62,386 bases of DNA from Symsagittifera roscoffensis. Its lineage: Eukaryota > Xenacoelomorpha > Acoela > Convolutidae. The stretch lies in NCBI RefSeq assembly GCF_963678635.1, contig NC_087067.1, positions 45,453,629-45,516,014 of the forward strand, read 5' to 3'. Both the position numbers and the translations under genes were made by a program. Below are positions 23,701 to 31,985 of this stretch, piece by piece. Under the pieces are notes generated by a model. That model ran no database searches and was not told where the DNA came from. It worked only from the letters and a program-made list of their open reading frames with translations. Each line of letters starts with the position of its first letter. Within the stretch, counting starts at the first letter, position 1.

Positions 23701-25994
23701 TTGTCATAATGCAATGAAATTTGACGTGGTGAACAAATCGACAATTCTGAACAGATTTGTTCTTCATACTTTACAGCGTAACATCACGCATGTAGCCGTA
23801 ATAACACGTAAAACAAACATAAAACTCGCTTTTTTGAAAGGTGGGGGAAACTGGAAAAGAGCAGTTGCCTGACCCTAGCAACTAGCACGGATCATGGTGG
23901 GCCTCGAACATCCGACCTTTCGATTGAGAGGCGGAGACGTAACCACTTCACCACTGCTCCCCAGTATCTCTATCGTACCTCCCACATCGGTTTGACACCC
24001 TTTTTCAAATATCATTTTTTTTTTCACTTTTCCAGATATCTGCCTACATTCCGGGGTTTCAAAACATTCTATGGGCTTTACAATGGCAAAGGCGACCACT
24101 GGAGTCATTGGGACACAGAAAAGGGATTGTATGGACTGGACTGGCATTTAGACATTGGGAAACACAACAGGACTAATTTAATTGACGAAATGGGGATCTA
24201 CTCAACGAAGGCTTTTTCAAAAAGGGCCACGCAGCTGATCTCAGAGCACGACTTCAAAAGCAAGCCACTCTTTTTGTATCTGCCAATCACTGCTCCCCAC
24301 TCAGCCGAGAAGTATGACCCTATACAAGTGCCGAGAGACGCTGAAGAGGATGCTACGGTAGGGTAAACAAATCAATTTTTTTATTTTACCCCAACTGTTT
24401 TTTTCTCAAAATTTTGTTCACGTGTACCTCAATTGTCGAAAACTTAGTCATGCTACGGTAAAAAGTAAACTCACAAAAATACTTCGGCCTTGCTTAGCAT
24501 TCCATTGGCTCACATGAGGAGGCGAGTAAAAAATCAAGATATTAGGACGAATTTAAAAGCAAATTTTATTATAGTGAGATTCAATCGAAATAATTTGCCT
24601 TCGTGTTTTTCAAACTGGATATTTTATTTAAGCTGATTTCCTTTAAGCTGAGTTTTAAAGGACGCTTGAAAAACTGAAACGAGTACATTATCCCATTTGA
24701 CAGGGAACTTATCACGTTCAGCGCAGGAAGTATTTGGGAGTTGTGTCAGAAATGGACAAGCTTGTCGGAGAAGTCAGAGCATCATTGGAGTCGCAGGGAG
24801 TCCTCGACAACACAATCATCATCTTCAGTTCTGACAACGGAGGCACACCAAGCAACCAGTATTACAACTGGGGGAGTAATTACCCTTTGAGGTCAGCCAA
24901 GGGTTTTCTCTACGAGGGAGGAGTTCGTGTAGCCGGGCTTATTTGGGGGGAGGCGATTAAAAAGCGAGCTGGACAAGTTTCCACTGATATGATGCATATA
25001 AGCGACTGGTTTCCGACTCTGTATAGCTTCGCAGGCGGAGACGTTGAGGACTTGGAGGACATTGATAGTTTCGACATGACTGATGTTTTGACAGGGAGTA
25101 GCACAAATTCACCGAGAACAGAAATTGTCATCAACTTCGATCAAGCTGAGTGCTCTAAGGGCATGCGGGTCGGCAAGTACGGCTCTTCTACCCCATCCCC
25201 CATAAATATATGAATTAAAAATTTTACGCATAATCATTAAATCTACAAAGGGCTCTTTTCCAGTCCCCCCATTTTCAAAATACCGAGTTTTATGTATGTT
25301 TAACGTGTTATTACTACAAAGTTGTAAATGAGGACAAACTAGGGTTGTAATTGTGTATTCAGCTCATACCAATTTTCAAAAAAATAGAGCAAAAAATCAA
25401 AAAAAAAAACATATGACTCACGTGGGGAAATTGTAGAAGAGCGGCAGGTACAAGTACTTATTAAACCCGAATGATTTCAACGGCAAGTCACCCATTATGG
25501 ACGACTGGTATGAAGCTCCTGGCGAATGTCCAGGCGCCAATGAAAGCCTGGTTCCAAACTCCACACCTTCTCAGATAACATGCGAACCGGTTCCTCGCAC
25601 TCGTAAAGTCGATCTTAGGTGCTACTCGGAAAAGAGCGGACTGAATGAATGTTTGTATGACCTCGAGGATGATCCTTGCGAGTACTACAATCTTATCGAT
25701 GACAAGAGTTATCAATCGGTGAAGGAAAATATCCTGGAGCGAATTAAGTTCTGGGAAAAGAAACAAGTTCAACCTCTGATGCCTCCGAGTGATTTGGCGG
25801 CGAACACCAAATTCTTCAATTACACTTGGTGTCCTTGGACAAAAAATACGACCATCGATACACGCCTAGAAAAACACTCGCCCCAGTCAAAACATTGTAC
25901 TTTTCCAGCTTTATCGACTACGTCCACAGCGTCGCGGCTCCATGTGATCGTGCTCTCCTTCTTTTTAAGACTCAGGATGAAATTCACTGTTTAA
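17767..25994 (+). CDS. arylsulfatase (ARSB/ARSI/ARSJ type), five exons
   Basis: Exons are 17767-18058, 22987-23146, 24036-24357, 24704-25176 and 25448-25994; all introns are GT-AG and the frame closes at 597 aa. The enzyme hydrolyses sulfate esters in the lysosome or outside the cell. Residues 12-27 form a hydrophobic signal peptide. DD at 49-50 are metal ligands, and C88 in CSPSR (88-92) is the formylglycine precursor. Residues 142-147 read KWHLG-type with catalytic K and H. SSDNGG sits near 300-305 with metal-binding D/N, and YEGGVR near 328. The C terminus is Cys-rich and ends in a hydrophobic stretch. At 597 aa it is slightly longer than human ARSB (533). The exon 1 donor GTTCAC is weak, but the GRYP junction is the expected continuation of the sulfatase signature. 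Intron 1 is 4.9 kb and filled with MITEs. A possible poly(A) signal AATAAA is at 26464. All key residues are present, so the gene looks functional. Confidence 0.93.
18116..18362 (+). repeat. arm 1 of an inverted duplication in arylsulfatase intron 1
   Basis: This segment is the reverse complement, with moderate divergence, of 21054-21302. The shared stretch covers GGGGGAAATTCGTTATTAG, the TTCACATATGCTTAAC segment, CTCGCAAT/GTTGCGAGGTATTTTGG and the MITE subfamily C terminus GGCTCTTTTCCAGT. It therefore includes flanking DNA as well as the MITE end. Confidence 0.65.
18545..18759 (+). mobile_element. hAT-type MITE, subfamily B, perfect 8-bp TSD
   Basis: The termini are GGCTCTTTTTCCTT and its complement AAGGAAAAAGAGCC. 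The flanks are TAAAATCC on both sides (18537-18544 and 18760-18767), a perfect 8-bp target duplication. The element is 215 bp and non-coding, with C/G runs just inside each terminus. Confidence 0.85.
19451..19664 (+). mobile_element. MITE, subfamily A
   Basis: The termini GGCTCTTTTCCAGT and ACTGGAAAAGAGCC are perfect. The interior carries GAAGTTACGCTGTAAAGTAT and TTGATTTGTTCACCACGCC, shared with 20205-20380 and 23642-23863. The 8-bp flanks (TAAAATTC and TAAAAATT) match at six positions. Confidence 0.75.
20497..20898. mobile_element. hAT MITE remnant related to the 15351 element
   Basis: The left side has GGGCGGATTCTCC and CAGGGATTCGACCC. The right side ends TCGAGAAATTCCTAGATCCGG. The layout parallels 46636-46980, but both termini are eroded and no target duplication is visible. 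A shorter fragment of the same family (AGAGATTCGACCCACT) lies at about 23340-23470. Confidence 0.6.
21054..21302 (-). repeat. arm 2 of the intron 1 inverted duplication
   Basis: Reverse-complement partner of 18116-18362, including the MITE subfamily C terminus ACTGGAAAAGAGCC at 21162-21175. The two arms are 2.7 kb apart within the arylsulfatase intron. Confidence 0.65.
21725..22565. repeat. degenerate ~170-bp tandem array, about five units
   Basis: Each unit runs CTCGAAA(A/G), a TCTGAGATTT-like stretch, AGTTGTG(A/G)GAAGCTC, then GTTATGACC(C/T)TC and GAAAA. Units start near 21725, 21950, 22110, 22270 and 22430. The array is non-coding and lies inside arylsulfatase intron 1. Confidence 0.6.
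23642..23863 (-). mobile_element. hAT-type MITE, subfamily A, perfect 8-bp TSD
   Basis: The flanks GTTGCCTG at 23634-23641 and 23864-23871 are identical. The termini are GGCTCTTTTCCAGTC and AACTGGAAAAGAGCA (one terminal change). The interior is the reverse orientation of 19451-19664. It lies in arylsulfatase intron 2, immediately next to a SINE copy. Confidence 0.88.
23889..23965 (-). repeat. tRNA-derived SINE head, minus strand
   Basis: On the minus strand it reads GCAGTGGTGAAGTGGTTACG, a box A-like segment, and TGTTCGAGGCCC, a near-consensus box B. It aligns through its whole length with 7081-7156. The acceptor stem cannot pair, so a functional tRNA is rejected. Confidence 0.65.
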
Positions 25995-27890
25995 ATGCCT
26001 GTAAATTACCCGGAAATATACAGAGCTAATAGGAAAACTTATCAGAAAACAATGCCCATTTTTTTTTGGTAAAACACAAGCTTATAATTTTTAACCAAAC
26101 AGACAAAAATATCTTGATTTTTCATCGCAAAACTATTCGAAACCGAAACCGAACTTTTAATCGATATCAACCTCAAAACTACCGTCTGATTTAAAGTAAT
26201 TACTCTTTTCGCGCCATTTTTGGCTAAGCACCAATAGGCGCCAGAGTCGAGGTTGTTTAATAATGGGTCGAATTAGTTCTCCTACGCAAGTCGTAATTAC
26301 GAAAGAAGGGCCGAGATGTTTGGACTTTTCCGCAATTGAGGGTCTCAAAACAAGCCGATGGGTTGTGACCCCATGCTGTTGTTCTGCCAGCCAGTATTTT
26401 TTGCTGTAATCGAAGTGCTTCTCCAAAGAGAACGAAGGGAAGCTAGTGCTATATCAGCCTACCAATAAAAAGTTTAGGAGGTATCAGAACTACATAAACT
26501 AATTTGCAGTTTCAAAAAAAAGCACAGAACGCTGTCTTATAACAACGAACGAGTCGTTCACATAACCCAAATTGGTTTTGAGCTGCAGGAGGATTATTTT
26601 TTTATCAAACCCTTTTCAACCAGACGTGTGGACTTTCTTTCCTGTTTATCCCACCTTTTAATCAACAACGACAGTTTTTTTCCTCGTCTTTCGAAGTTGA
26701 AATCTTAAAGCCACGATGAAATTTCCACGACTTGTCGCCACATTGATGAAATGCCACGATAAATTCTATACTTTTCGATCGCCACATTTCACAAAAACTC
26801 GTATTTTTTTGCCTGGTTCTCCCTTCCAGTTCGTTGCAGTTCATATTTTTAACACCTCTGCGAAGTTCTTCCGCCCAAAATTTCTAAGACGTACTGATGA
26901 AATTCGTCGGCTGTGTGGACCATCGGCCAAGAACGAAAACTTTAATTCATCAATGTCAGCCGAAACGAGATGTCGGTTTTTATCGCAAACCGAATAGACA
27001 ATTACACGGATTTATAGCGCAGGTAATCCTGCTCGCAACGTTTTGTTTAATGAAGTTCCTTAAAATTTGGACGCTCTGTTAAGGACAGTTTACCAGGCTT
27101 GTTCGGTGCAAAATCAAATCATGAGTTAATGCTTATGTTAAAGCTCTTGTTGGGTGCGTTTTGAAAAGTGGGGAGGGAAATCAATGGATTTTGTTATTCA
27201 TGTTCTGGGTTCTTTCCCAACGGATTTTCAAAAATTTTACTAAAAATGGCCATAACTAGAGTTCTTCACATGTATTTTTTTATAATTTCTGGCTCCACTT
27301 CTGCTGGCTGTTATTTCATGTAAGGAGAAAGATCATGCCTGTCTGATCACCAGGTAGCGGTAAAAGTACTTTTTCAAGTTTTGGCAAAAAATAAAAGAAA
27401 TAGTAAGTGCAGAAAGCTTCAATTTCGGTATTATAAACGCATAAACTAATACTTTTGAACATTTTCCATCAAAATTTTTTGAGAGTCATCTAGTTTTCGC
27501 TTTAGCAGAATGAAAAGCTTTTCGACTTCGCATGATGTTATTGGAGCATAAAAGAATTCGGCAAGATTTTTACCATAAACTCCAGGTCAGGGTTGTTTTC
27601 TAAACTTTTTGCAATTTATCAGCTGCCTCTGTGCCAAACAACACTCCCCTGAAATTTTTCAGAGTTTTTAGTTGAACTGAATTATTCTCGCCATGCGATT
27701 CAAAGTGCTTCTGAATCTTGAGCGCGTTCTCATAAATAATGAAGTTGACTAATTGGAGTTGAGCTTCGGGCAAAGCAAACGCAGACTTGAGATTGGATTC
27801 AAATATAATTGAAATACGCCGGAAATTGTACCAAAACCAAAGTAAATTTAATTAGAATAAGAATATCTGATGTTTCTCAGAAATGCCTAT
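25995..27890. other. non-coding DNA 3' of arylsulfatase
   Basis: Contains AATAAA at 26464-26469, a candidate poly(A) signal 470 bp past the stop. No gene or element is recognised in the rest. Small ORFs here show no family resemblance. Confidence 0.45.
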
Positions 27891-27900
27891 CGTAGTAGAG

Positions 27901-28120
27901 GTTACGTAGCAGTATTTAGACAACCGCGTATTCAGACTCGTCAGTATTCAGACAAATGCTGTTTCAACCAATCAGAATCGAGACAAAGAAGAAATTATTA
28001 AATAATATTTATTTATTTTGGATTATTTATGTCTTTTCTCGATTCTGATTGGTTCATACAGTATTTGTCTAAATACTGACGAGTATGAATACACGGTTGT
28101 CTAAATACAGGCTGCACTCC
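27901..28120. mobile_element. 220-bp foldback element with 10-bp flanking direct repeat
   Basis: The flanks CGTAGTAGAG at 27891-27900 and 28121-28130 are identical. The two halves form an inverted repeat of about 90 bp sharing GTATTTAGACAACCG, CTCGTCAGTATT.AGACAAAT and AACCAATCAGAATCGAGA, around an AT-rich centre of about 40 bp. There is no ORF. The 10-bp duplication is an unusual length; a chance extension of an 8- or 9-bp TSD is possible. It ends 80 bp before the Polinton. Confidence 0.8.
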
Positions 28121-28199
28121 CGTAGTAGAGCTGTCTAAAATACATTGAGAGTGAGTTTTTTCTCAGAAATGCATACGGTAGAGCTGTTCAAAATAGGTT

Positions 28200-28424
28200 A
28201 GTAGTATTGTATCGTGTCCCGGATCCTAAGGGGGGGGGGGGGTCCTTCCTAAGGGGGGGGGGGGTCCTCACGTAAAGCAAAATCCTAGGAAAGGGGTCCT
28301 TAATTTTTTGGAGGACCCTCATCCTAGGATTTTGTAAACGAAAGAGATTTTCCACCCAAAAAGCAGAAGACCCCCTACTTAGGATCTTGCTAAGTTTAGC
28401 TTAACAACAAGGGACTCGATACAA
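28200..28424 (+). repeat. Polinton left terminal inverted repeat
   Basis: The outermost ~130 nt match the right TIR (46301-46514) almost exactly apart from G-run lengths; the inner part is more diverged. The repeat is itself bounded by TTGTATCGTGTCCC and GGGACTCGATACAA, which are near-complementary. It also contains a hairpin at 28278-28334: arms CAAAATCCTAGGA/TCCTAGGATTTTG, then GGGTCCT/AGGACCC, with an 11-nt loop. Two runs of about 12 G lie at 28228-28263. Confidence 0.93.
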
Positions 28425-28569
28425 AAATCTTTCTAATTCCAAATTTTGGGGTCCCAATTATTGGTCCTGATTAATTATATGAATCATATTAATTGTTATG
28501 CTTGTTTAGGGTAAATGAACTTTCGACCTAGTTGAAATTTGTTAGTGAACGGGGAATTGACTTTTATGG

Positions 28570-28577
28570 TATATAAT
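28570..28577 (+). promoter_or_regulatory. candidate promoter of the plus-strand gene cluster
   Basis: TATATAAT lies 156 bp before the first ATG and just inside the left TIR. No other strong TATA-like site precedes the individual genes of the packed cluster, so this could drive much of it. Inference from position only. Confidence 0.45.
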
Positions 28578-28725
28578 AAAAATTCGCCGGCCATTTTGGC
28601 AGCGTAGCTTAACTGTTGGCAGCAGTAAACTAATTCCTTAACTTGACCTAAATTTTATGGTGAAAAGGCAGTAAATTGAAATTACTCTCAAAAGGCGGCG
28701 GCCGTTTCTGGGCAAAATATACCAA

Positions 28726-29295
28726 ATGATAAAATTGTCAAATTTTGAAATAAGAAAAATGAAATTAGAGGGAACTTGGTGTACTGAAGATATTGATAAT
28801 GAACATTTACAATTAAGAGTGTTTTCAACCGCAGAAAAAAACTCATTTTTCAAATTATGTAATGAACGCTACGTCGTCTTCCTCGAAAGGGCAAAGGAAA
28901 TTTCAAAGAAAGAATACGAGTTGATTTTCAAAGAACAATTTTATTTGAGTGAGCTTCAACAAATCTCTTGGTGCATTTCTACAAAACAAAAGTATGGCAC
29001 TGTGAGCGATTTGAATATTGCTGATTATGAAAACGTTTTCGACTATTCGTTTGACTTTAACTCATTATGGGTTGATAAAGACTTGGAGAGAAAAATCCGT
29101 CTATGTTTCAACAAGCTATCAAAATACAAAAAACTTCCGGTGGTTTATTTAATTATTTACCACCGTTATCTTAATGAGTCTAAATGGTATTTGCAAGGTC
29201 ACTTTTATTTCCACTGGCTTGAAATTCAGCAGGTTGGAGAGGTGTTGGAAAAAATAAATAATGAAATTGCAAAAAAGCAGAGTAACTCCTATTGA
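28726..29295 (+). CDS. Polinton gene 1, unknown protein, 189 aa
   Basis: This is the first gene after the left TIR. I do not recognise the family. The protein is mixed-charge and rich in aromatic residues, with a Trp/His/Phe-rich segment near the C terminus (GHFYFHWLEI). No signal peptide or membrane segment is evident. The start is the first ATG at 28726; a second in-frame ATG lies 11 codons downstream and could equally be used. Its end overlaps the next gene by 35 nt. The intact frame and position in a packed gene set argue that it is real. Confidence 0.75.
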   Translation: MIKLSNFEIRKMKLEGTWCTEDIDNEHLQLRVFSTAEKNSFFKLCNERYVVFLERAKEISKKEYELIFKEQFYLSELQQISWCISTKQKYGTVSDLNIADYENVFDYSFDFNSLWVDKDLERKIRLCFNKLSKYKKLPVVYLIIYHRYLNESKWYLQGHFYFHWLEIQQVGEVLEKINNEIAKKQSNSY

Positions 29296-29695
29296 TTTGA
29301 AAATAATTCACGAAATTTATACGTCTTTGAAACAAACTTATCCTGATAATTCTAACCGACGCAACTATTTTCTAGCTGCATGTTCTCTGTTTTTTGTTAG
29401 TTCTGATAACCTTAACTACGACATTTTAATTAAGTTGAGACCTTATGGTGGCTTGATTGGTATTGATAACTCTTCCTTGGACAAATATTTGAAAAATTCC
29501 AAAATTTTACGATTGCACGCTATTTTGCACGATGCGGCCGGATTTATACACGAATTTTATCAACAGGGTCCCACGTACTGTTACATGTTGCCCTGGAACT
29601 GTAACAACAGCTTATTGGGACATTTGAGTGGAATAGCGTTCTGCCTTTTCATTAAGTTGAAAAAACCAGAAGTTTATCATTTACTAGAATGCTAG
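29261..29695 (+). CDS. Polinton gene 2, HDA-motif protein, 144 aa
   Basis: It starts inside gene 1 (35-nt overlap) and ends overlapping gene 3 in the string ATGCTAG. The protein has a striking core at about residues 86-128: LHAILHDAAGF, then QGPTYCYMLPWN, then LLGHLSGIAFCLF. From memory, proteins with an HDAxG, GxxYxYxLP, LGHxSG pattern recur beside Maverick genes, but I cannot assign an enzymatic activity. The conserved His, Asp and Cys/Tyr residues could be catalytic or structural. The hydrophobic LSGIAFCLFIKL is too short to call a membrane anchor. Confidence 0.78.
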   Translation: MKLQKSRVTPIDLKIIHEIYTSLKQTYPDNSNRRNYFLAACSLFFVSSDNLNYDILIKLRPYGGLIGIDNSSLDKYLKNSKILRLHAILHDAAGFIHEFYQQGPTYCYMLPWNCNNSLLGHLSGIAFCLFIKLKKPEVYHLLEC

Positions 29696-30258
29696 GCGAG
29701 AGATCAGTTGTGCTTGACGTGGAAGGCTTTCGTTACAAGAAAAACGCTTTTGTGGTTAAAGAATTAGCAATAACAACTTCAGACTACAGCGATCGACTCA
29801 TTTTCCTACCTCCAGTGAATTTCAATATACTACCAAAGCTTGAACAAAAAGCTTACAACTGGTTAACTAATTATTTACACGGTCTCCATTGGGAAAACGG
29901 TGATTATCTTTATATAAACTTGAATCAAATACTTCAGAGTTTTGTGCTGAGAAATCCTGGTGCCGTTTTTTACGCTAAAGGAAAAGAAAAGACAGAATTT
30001 TTGGCCAAGTACTTGGACCGAAAGATTGAAAACCTAGATGATTTGGGCTGTCCTCGGGTTGAAAACTTATATTTTAAAAATTATCCAAGTTGCAATAAAC
30101 ATATTCCACATTACAACTCCAGGAATCATTGTGCCTTGAAGAAAACCAAGGTTTTTTATGATTGGTTGAAAAATGAACAACAGCGAGAGATCAGCGAAAG
30201 TGGAGACATACCTATCACAAAATTCAATGCTTTGTGCGTGGATGACTCCAGAGGGTGA
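29689..30258 (+). CDS. Polinton gene 3, possible RNase H-fold/DEDD exonuclease-like protein, 189 aa
   Basis: The start ATG overlaps the stop of gene 2 (ATGCTAG). The N terminus reads VVLDVEGFRYK, resembling an Exo I motif (D-x-E) on the first strand of an RNase H fold. Further along are FYAKGKEK (about 95-102), a GCPRVENL segment, and H-x-x-x-x-x-x-H/CALKK followed by FYDWLK, compatible with a late His/Asp-containing motif. Similar domains are found scattered in invertebrate genomes. The exonuclease reading is inference, as I cannot confirm all four acidic residues. A role in DNA processing would complement the polymerase's own Exo domain. The last 17 nt overlap gene 4. Confidence 0.75.
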   Translation: MLGERSVVLDVEGFRYKKNAFVVKELAITTSDYSDRLIFLPPVNFNILPKLEQKAYNWLTNYLHGLHWENGDYLYINLNQILQSFVLRNPGAVFYAKGKEKTEFLAKYLDRKIENLDDLGCPRVENLYFKNYPSCNKHIPHYNSRNHCALKKTKVFYDWLKNEQQREISESGDIPITKFNALCVDDSRG

Positions 30259-30514
30259 TATTAAAATTTCATTAACGAGAATAGAGCGTATTGATTGCAG
30301 TGGCCAAATTGTTCAGAGGAAGGAGCAAATAATAATTTCCGAAGAAGAGTTGTCTACGTTGAAGAGGTTTTTTCCAGTTATTGATCAATTTGTATACTTC
30401 CAGAGATTCAAGTTTATCAGAAATGTTAGCCAGCAAGCGAGGAGTATGTCTTCCCGAACTAGTCTTAGTACCCAAACGTCAGCCAGGAGTTCAGATGGAT
30501 CTAAACAGCAGTGA
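30242..30514 (+). CDS. Polinton gene 4, PC4-like protein with Ser-rich TQT tail, 90 aa
   Basis: The ATG at 30242 is chosen because it gives a 17-nt overlap like its neighbours; an ATG at 30173 would extend it 23 residues into gene 3. Residues 5-52 have the pattern of PC4-type single-stranded-DNA-binding domains: I-x-I-x-L strand, Q/R-K turn, I-I-I-S-E-E-E-L-x-x-L strand-helix. The core parallels that of the minus-strand gene at 37761-38120. The tail (65-90) is Ser/Arg-rich and contains STQTS, which matches the TQT anchor of dynein light chain LC8 ligands. Function would be ssDNA or transcription related; this is pattern-based inference. Confidence 0.65.
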   Translation: MTPEGDIKISLTRIERIDCSGQIVQRKEQIIISEEELSTLKRFFPVIDQFVYFQRFKFIRNVSQQARSMSSRTSLSTQTSARSSDGSKQQ

Positions 30515-30677
30515 ATTGCCAGATGAGATTAAGACGATTGTGAAAGAGGATACTGTGAAGAAAATAATGTACTACAAAAAAACCGCAAATATCCCAGCAA
30601 ACTTTGTTTTAGAAATGCATGACATAAATGATAGAGATTTCACACGTTATGAAATTTTTTACTGTTCTCAAAAGTAA
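30423..30677 (+). CDS. Polinton gene 5, unknown protein, 84 aa
   Basis: It overlaps gene 4 in another frame. Possible starts are ATG 30423 (84 aa), 30495 (60 aa, 20-nt overlap) or 30381. The segment after 30495 is a charged helix-like stretch, then DINDRDFTRYEIFYCSQK. No family is recognised. The frame stays open through the overlap, but start choice is uncertain. A 72-bp gap then separates it from gene 6, one of the few intergenic spaces in the cluster. Confidence 0.5.
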   Translation: MLASKRGVCLPELVLVPKRQPGVQMDLNSSELPDEIKTIVKEDTVKKIMYYKKTANIPANFVLEMHDINDRDFTRYEIFYCSQK

Positions 30678-30749
30678 TTTAATTTTTTACAAGCTTCATT
30701 CGCAGAGAGAAAAAGTCTAACGCAGTCTGTAGAATAAATAGTTTCTCAA

Positions 30750-31034
30750 ATGTCAGAAGCAACAACAGCAGTAGATGAACCTGACGCAACATTAGTAACA
30801 GAGTTTGTTTATAACGAGACAAACAGTGAAAAAAAATCATGGAAGTTTTGTAACAATGTAACTTTGCCAAGGTCTGAAGTAGTTTTTGTTGCGCAAATGG
30901 TAGTAATTCTAATTTTACTAACTTTCTGCATTCTCAAACTTTCTTTCACTAAATTAAGTTGCGAAGAAACGTCAGTTTGGTTCTCGATTTTATCAGGCTT
31001 GGTTGGTTACGTACTACCAAACCCAAGAATATGA
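30750..31034 (+). CDS. Polinton gene 6, single-pass membrane protein, 94 aa
   Basis: The N-terminal 40 residues are acidic and Thr/Ser-rich with potential N-glycosylation sites (NET, NVT). A transmembrane segment follows at about 45-67 (VVFVAQMVVILILLTFCILK). The C terminus contains CEETSVWFSILSGLVGYVLP then NPRI, the Cys/Glu...G-Y-x-L-P ending I recall from small membrane proteins of other Mavericks. A virion-membrane or assembly role is possible but not shown. Its TGA overlaps the ATPase start as ATGA. Confidence 0.78.
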   Translation: MSEATTAVDEPDATLVTEFVYNETNSEKKSWKFCNNVTLPRSEVVFVAQMVVILILLTFCILKLSFTKLSCEETSVWFSILSGLVGYVLPNPRI

Positions 31035-31732
31035 ATAAAGTGATTGATACTTCGACAAGAATTTTTATGGCGATAGTGGGACCTTCAGGATCCGGGAAAA
31101 CTGAGTTAATTTTGAAACTTCTGATGGGAAATACTTTTTACCCTAAATTTGGAACCGTTCTATATCTTTACAAAGAGATGCAACCTGCATTCTCAGAAAA
31201 AGTGTCTTCTCGCGAAGTGAATATGGAGTTCATGAAATTCGACGGATTCGAATCTGTGAGAAAATTAGAAAATGTTCTTCTAGTTTTCGATGATTCATGT
31301 GAAGACATCTATAATGACAAGGAATTTGTTAGGTTAGCGACAGCGGGTAGACATAGAGGGATAGATGTAATATATGTTAAGCATAACTTGTTTCAACAAA
31401 GTCGATGGTCGCGTACGATTGATTTGAACACTTCACACATCATTCTGTTCAAATCGCCTCGCGACGTTCAGCAACTAGATCTATTAGGAAGACAATTGAA
31501 TGTATCAAAATTTTTGAGAAACTGTTACGAATTAGCTACCAGAGACTCTTTTGGACATCTTCTAATCGACTTGGACCCCCGTACATCAGATTGTTTGAGA
31601 TATTGTTCAAATATCACACCACCTGGGCCAACAGTTTTTTATTTACCCTTATCTGAAGCAGAAACTACTCCAATCACAAATGAAAAAGAAAAACTTATCT
31701 ATTCTGCGGCATATGGTACAACTGAAACCTGA
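31031..31732 (+). CDS. packaging ATPase (FtsK/HerA, A32-like), 233 aa
   Basis: P-loop ATPase expected to pump DNA into capsids. Walker A is GPSGSGKT at residues 17-24 and Walker B is NVLLVFDDS at 81-89, with tandem Asp. GRHRGIDVIYVKHNLFQQSR (107-126) is the usual A32/Polinton sensor region. Length is typical of the family. ATG 31031 is preferred over an upstream in-frame start because it makes an ATGA overlap with gene 6 and begins just before the first strand. The end overlaps gene 8 by 20 nt. No key residue is missing. Confidence 0.93.
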   Translation: MNKVIDTSTRIFMAIVGPSGSGKTELILKLLMGNTFYPKFGTVLYLYKEMQPAFSEKVSSREVNMEFMKFDGFESVRKLENVLLVFDDSCEDIYNDKEFVRLATAGRHRGIDVIYVKHNLFQQSRWSRTIDLNTSHIILFKSPRDVQQLDLLGRQLNVSKFLRNCYELATRDSFGHLLIDLDPRTSDCLRYCSNITPPGPTVFYLPLSEAETTPITNEKEKLIYSAAYGTTET

Positions 31733-31985
31733 CCAGCTAAGAAGATTAATTAGAAAAACTTCAAATTGTGAGATCATAACACTTGTTTGTGAATGTTTGC
31801 TCAATGTAGTCAATGGAAACGTACCCGTTAAAATCGCAAACATCGAACGATTCGAGACAGCATACAAATACTTATTAACTCCAAAAACCAGTGTTGTCAA
31901 AAAACGTGCGATTATTTTGAGTAAAGAAGGCTTCCATTTAGTTCGACAAATACTTTATTTTTGTTACAAGTACCTCACAACTTAA
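31713..31985 (+). CDS. Polinton gene 8, conserved small basic protein, 90 aa
   Basis: The start at 31713 overlaps the ATPase end by 20 nt; an in-frame ATG at 31680 would add 11 residues. The protein is helical and basic, with K-P-D-Q-L-R-R-L at the start, IITLVCECLLNVVNGNVPV in the middle, and a Lys/Arg-rich stretch leading to a hydrophobic C terminus. This matches a small protein I recall as common in Mavericks, consisting of a helical core followed by a KK-KR stretch and a short hydrophobic tail. Its role is not known to me. It ends TAATG, sharing one nucleotide with the next start. Confidence 0.75.
   Translation: MVQLKPDQLRRLIRKTSNCEIITLVCECLLNVVNGNVPVKIANIERFETAYKYLLTPKTSVVKKRAIILSKEGFHLVRQILYFCYKYLTT

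Noticed and set aside
26157-26426. 89-codon minus-strand ORF 3' of arylsulfatase
   Set aside because: No motif or homology recognised and no splice context; could be chance.
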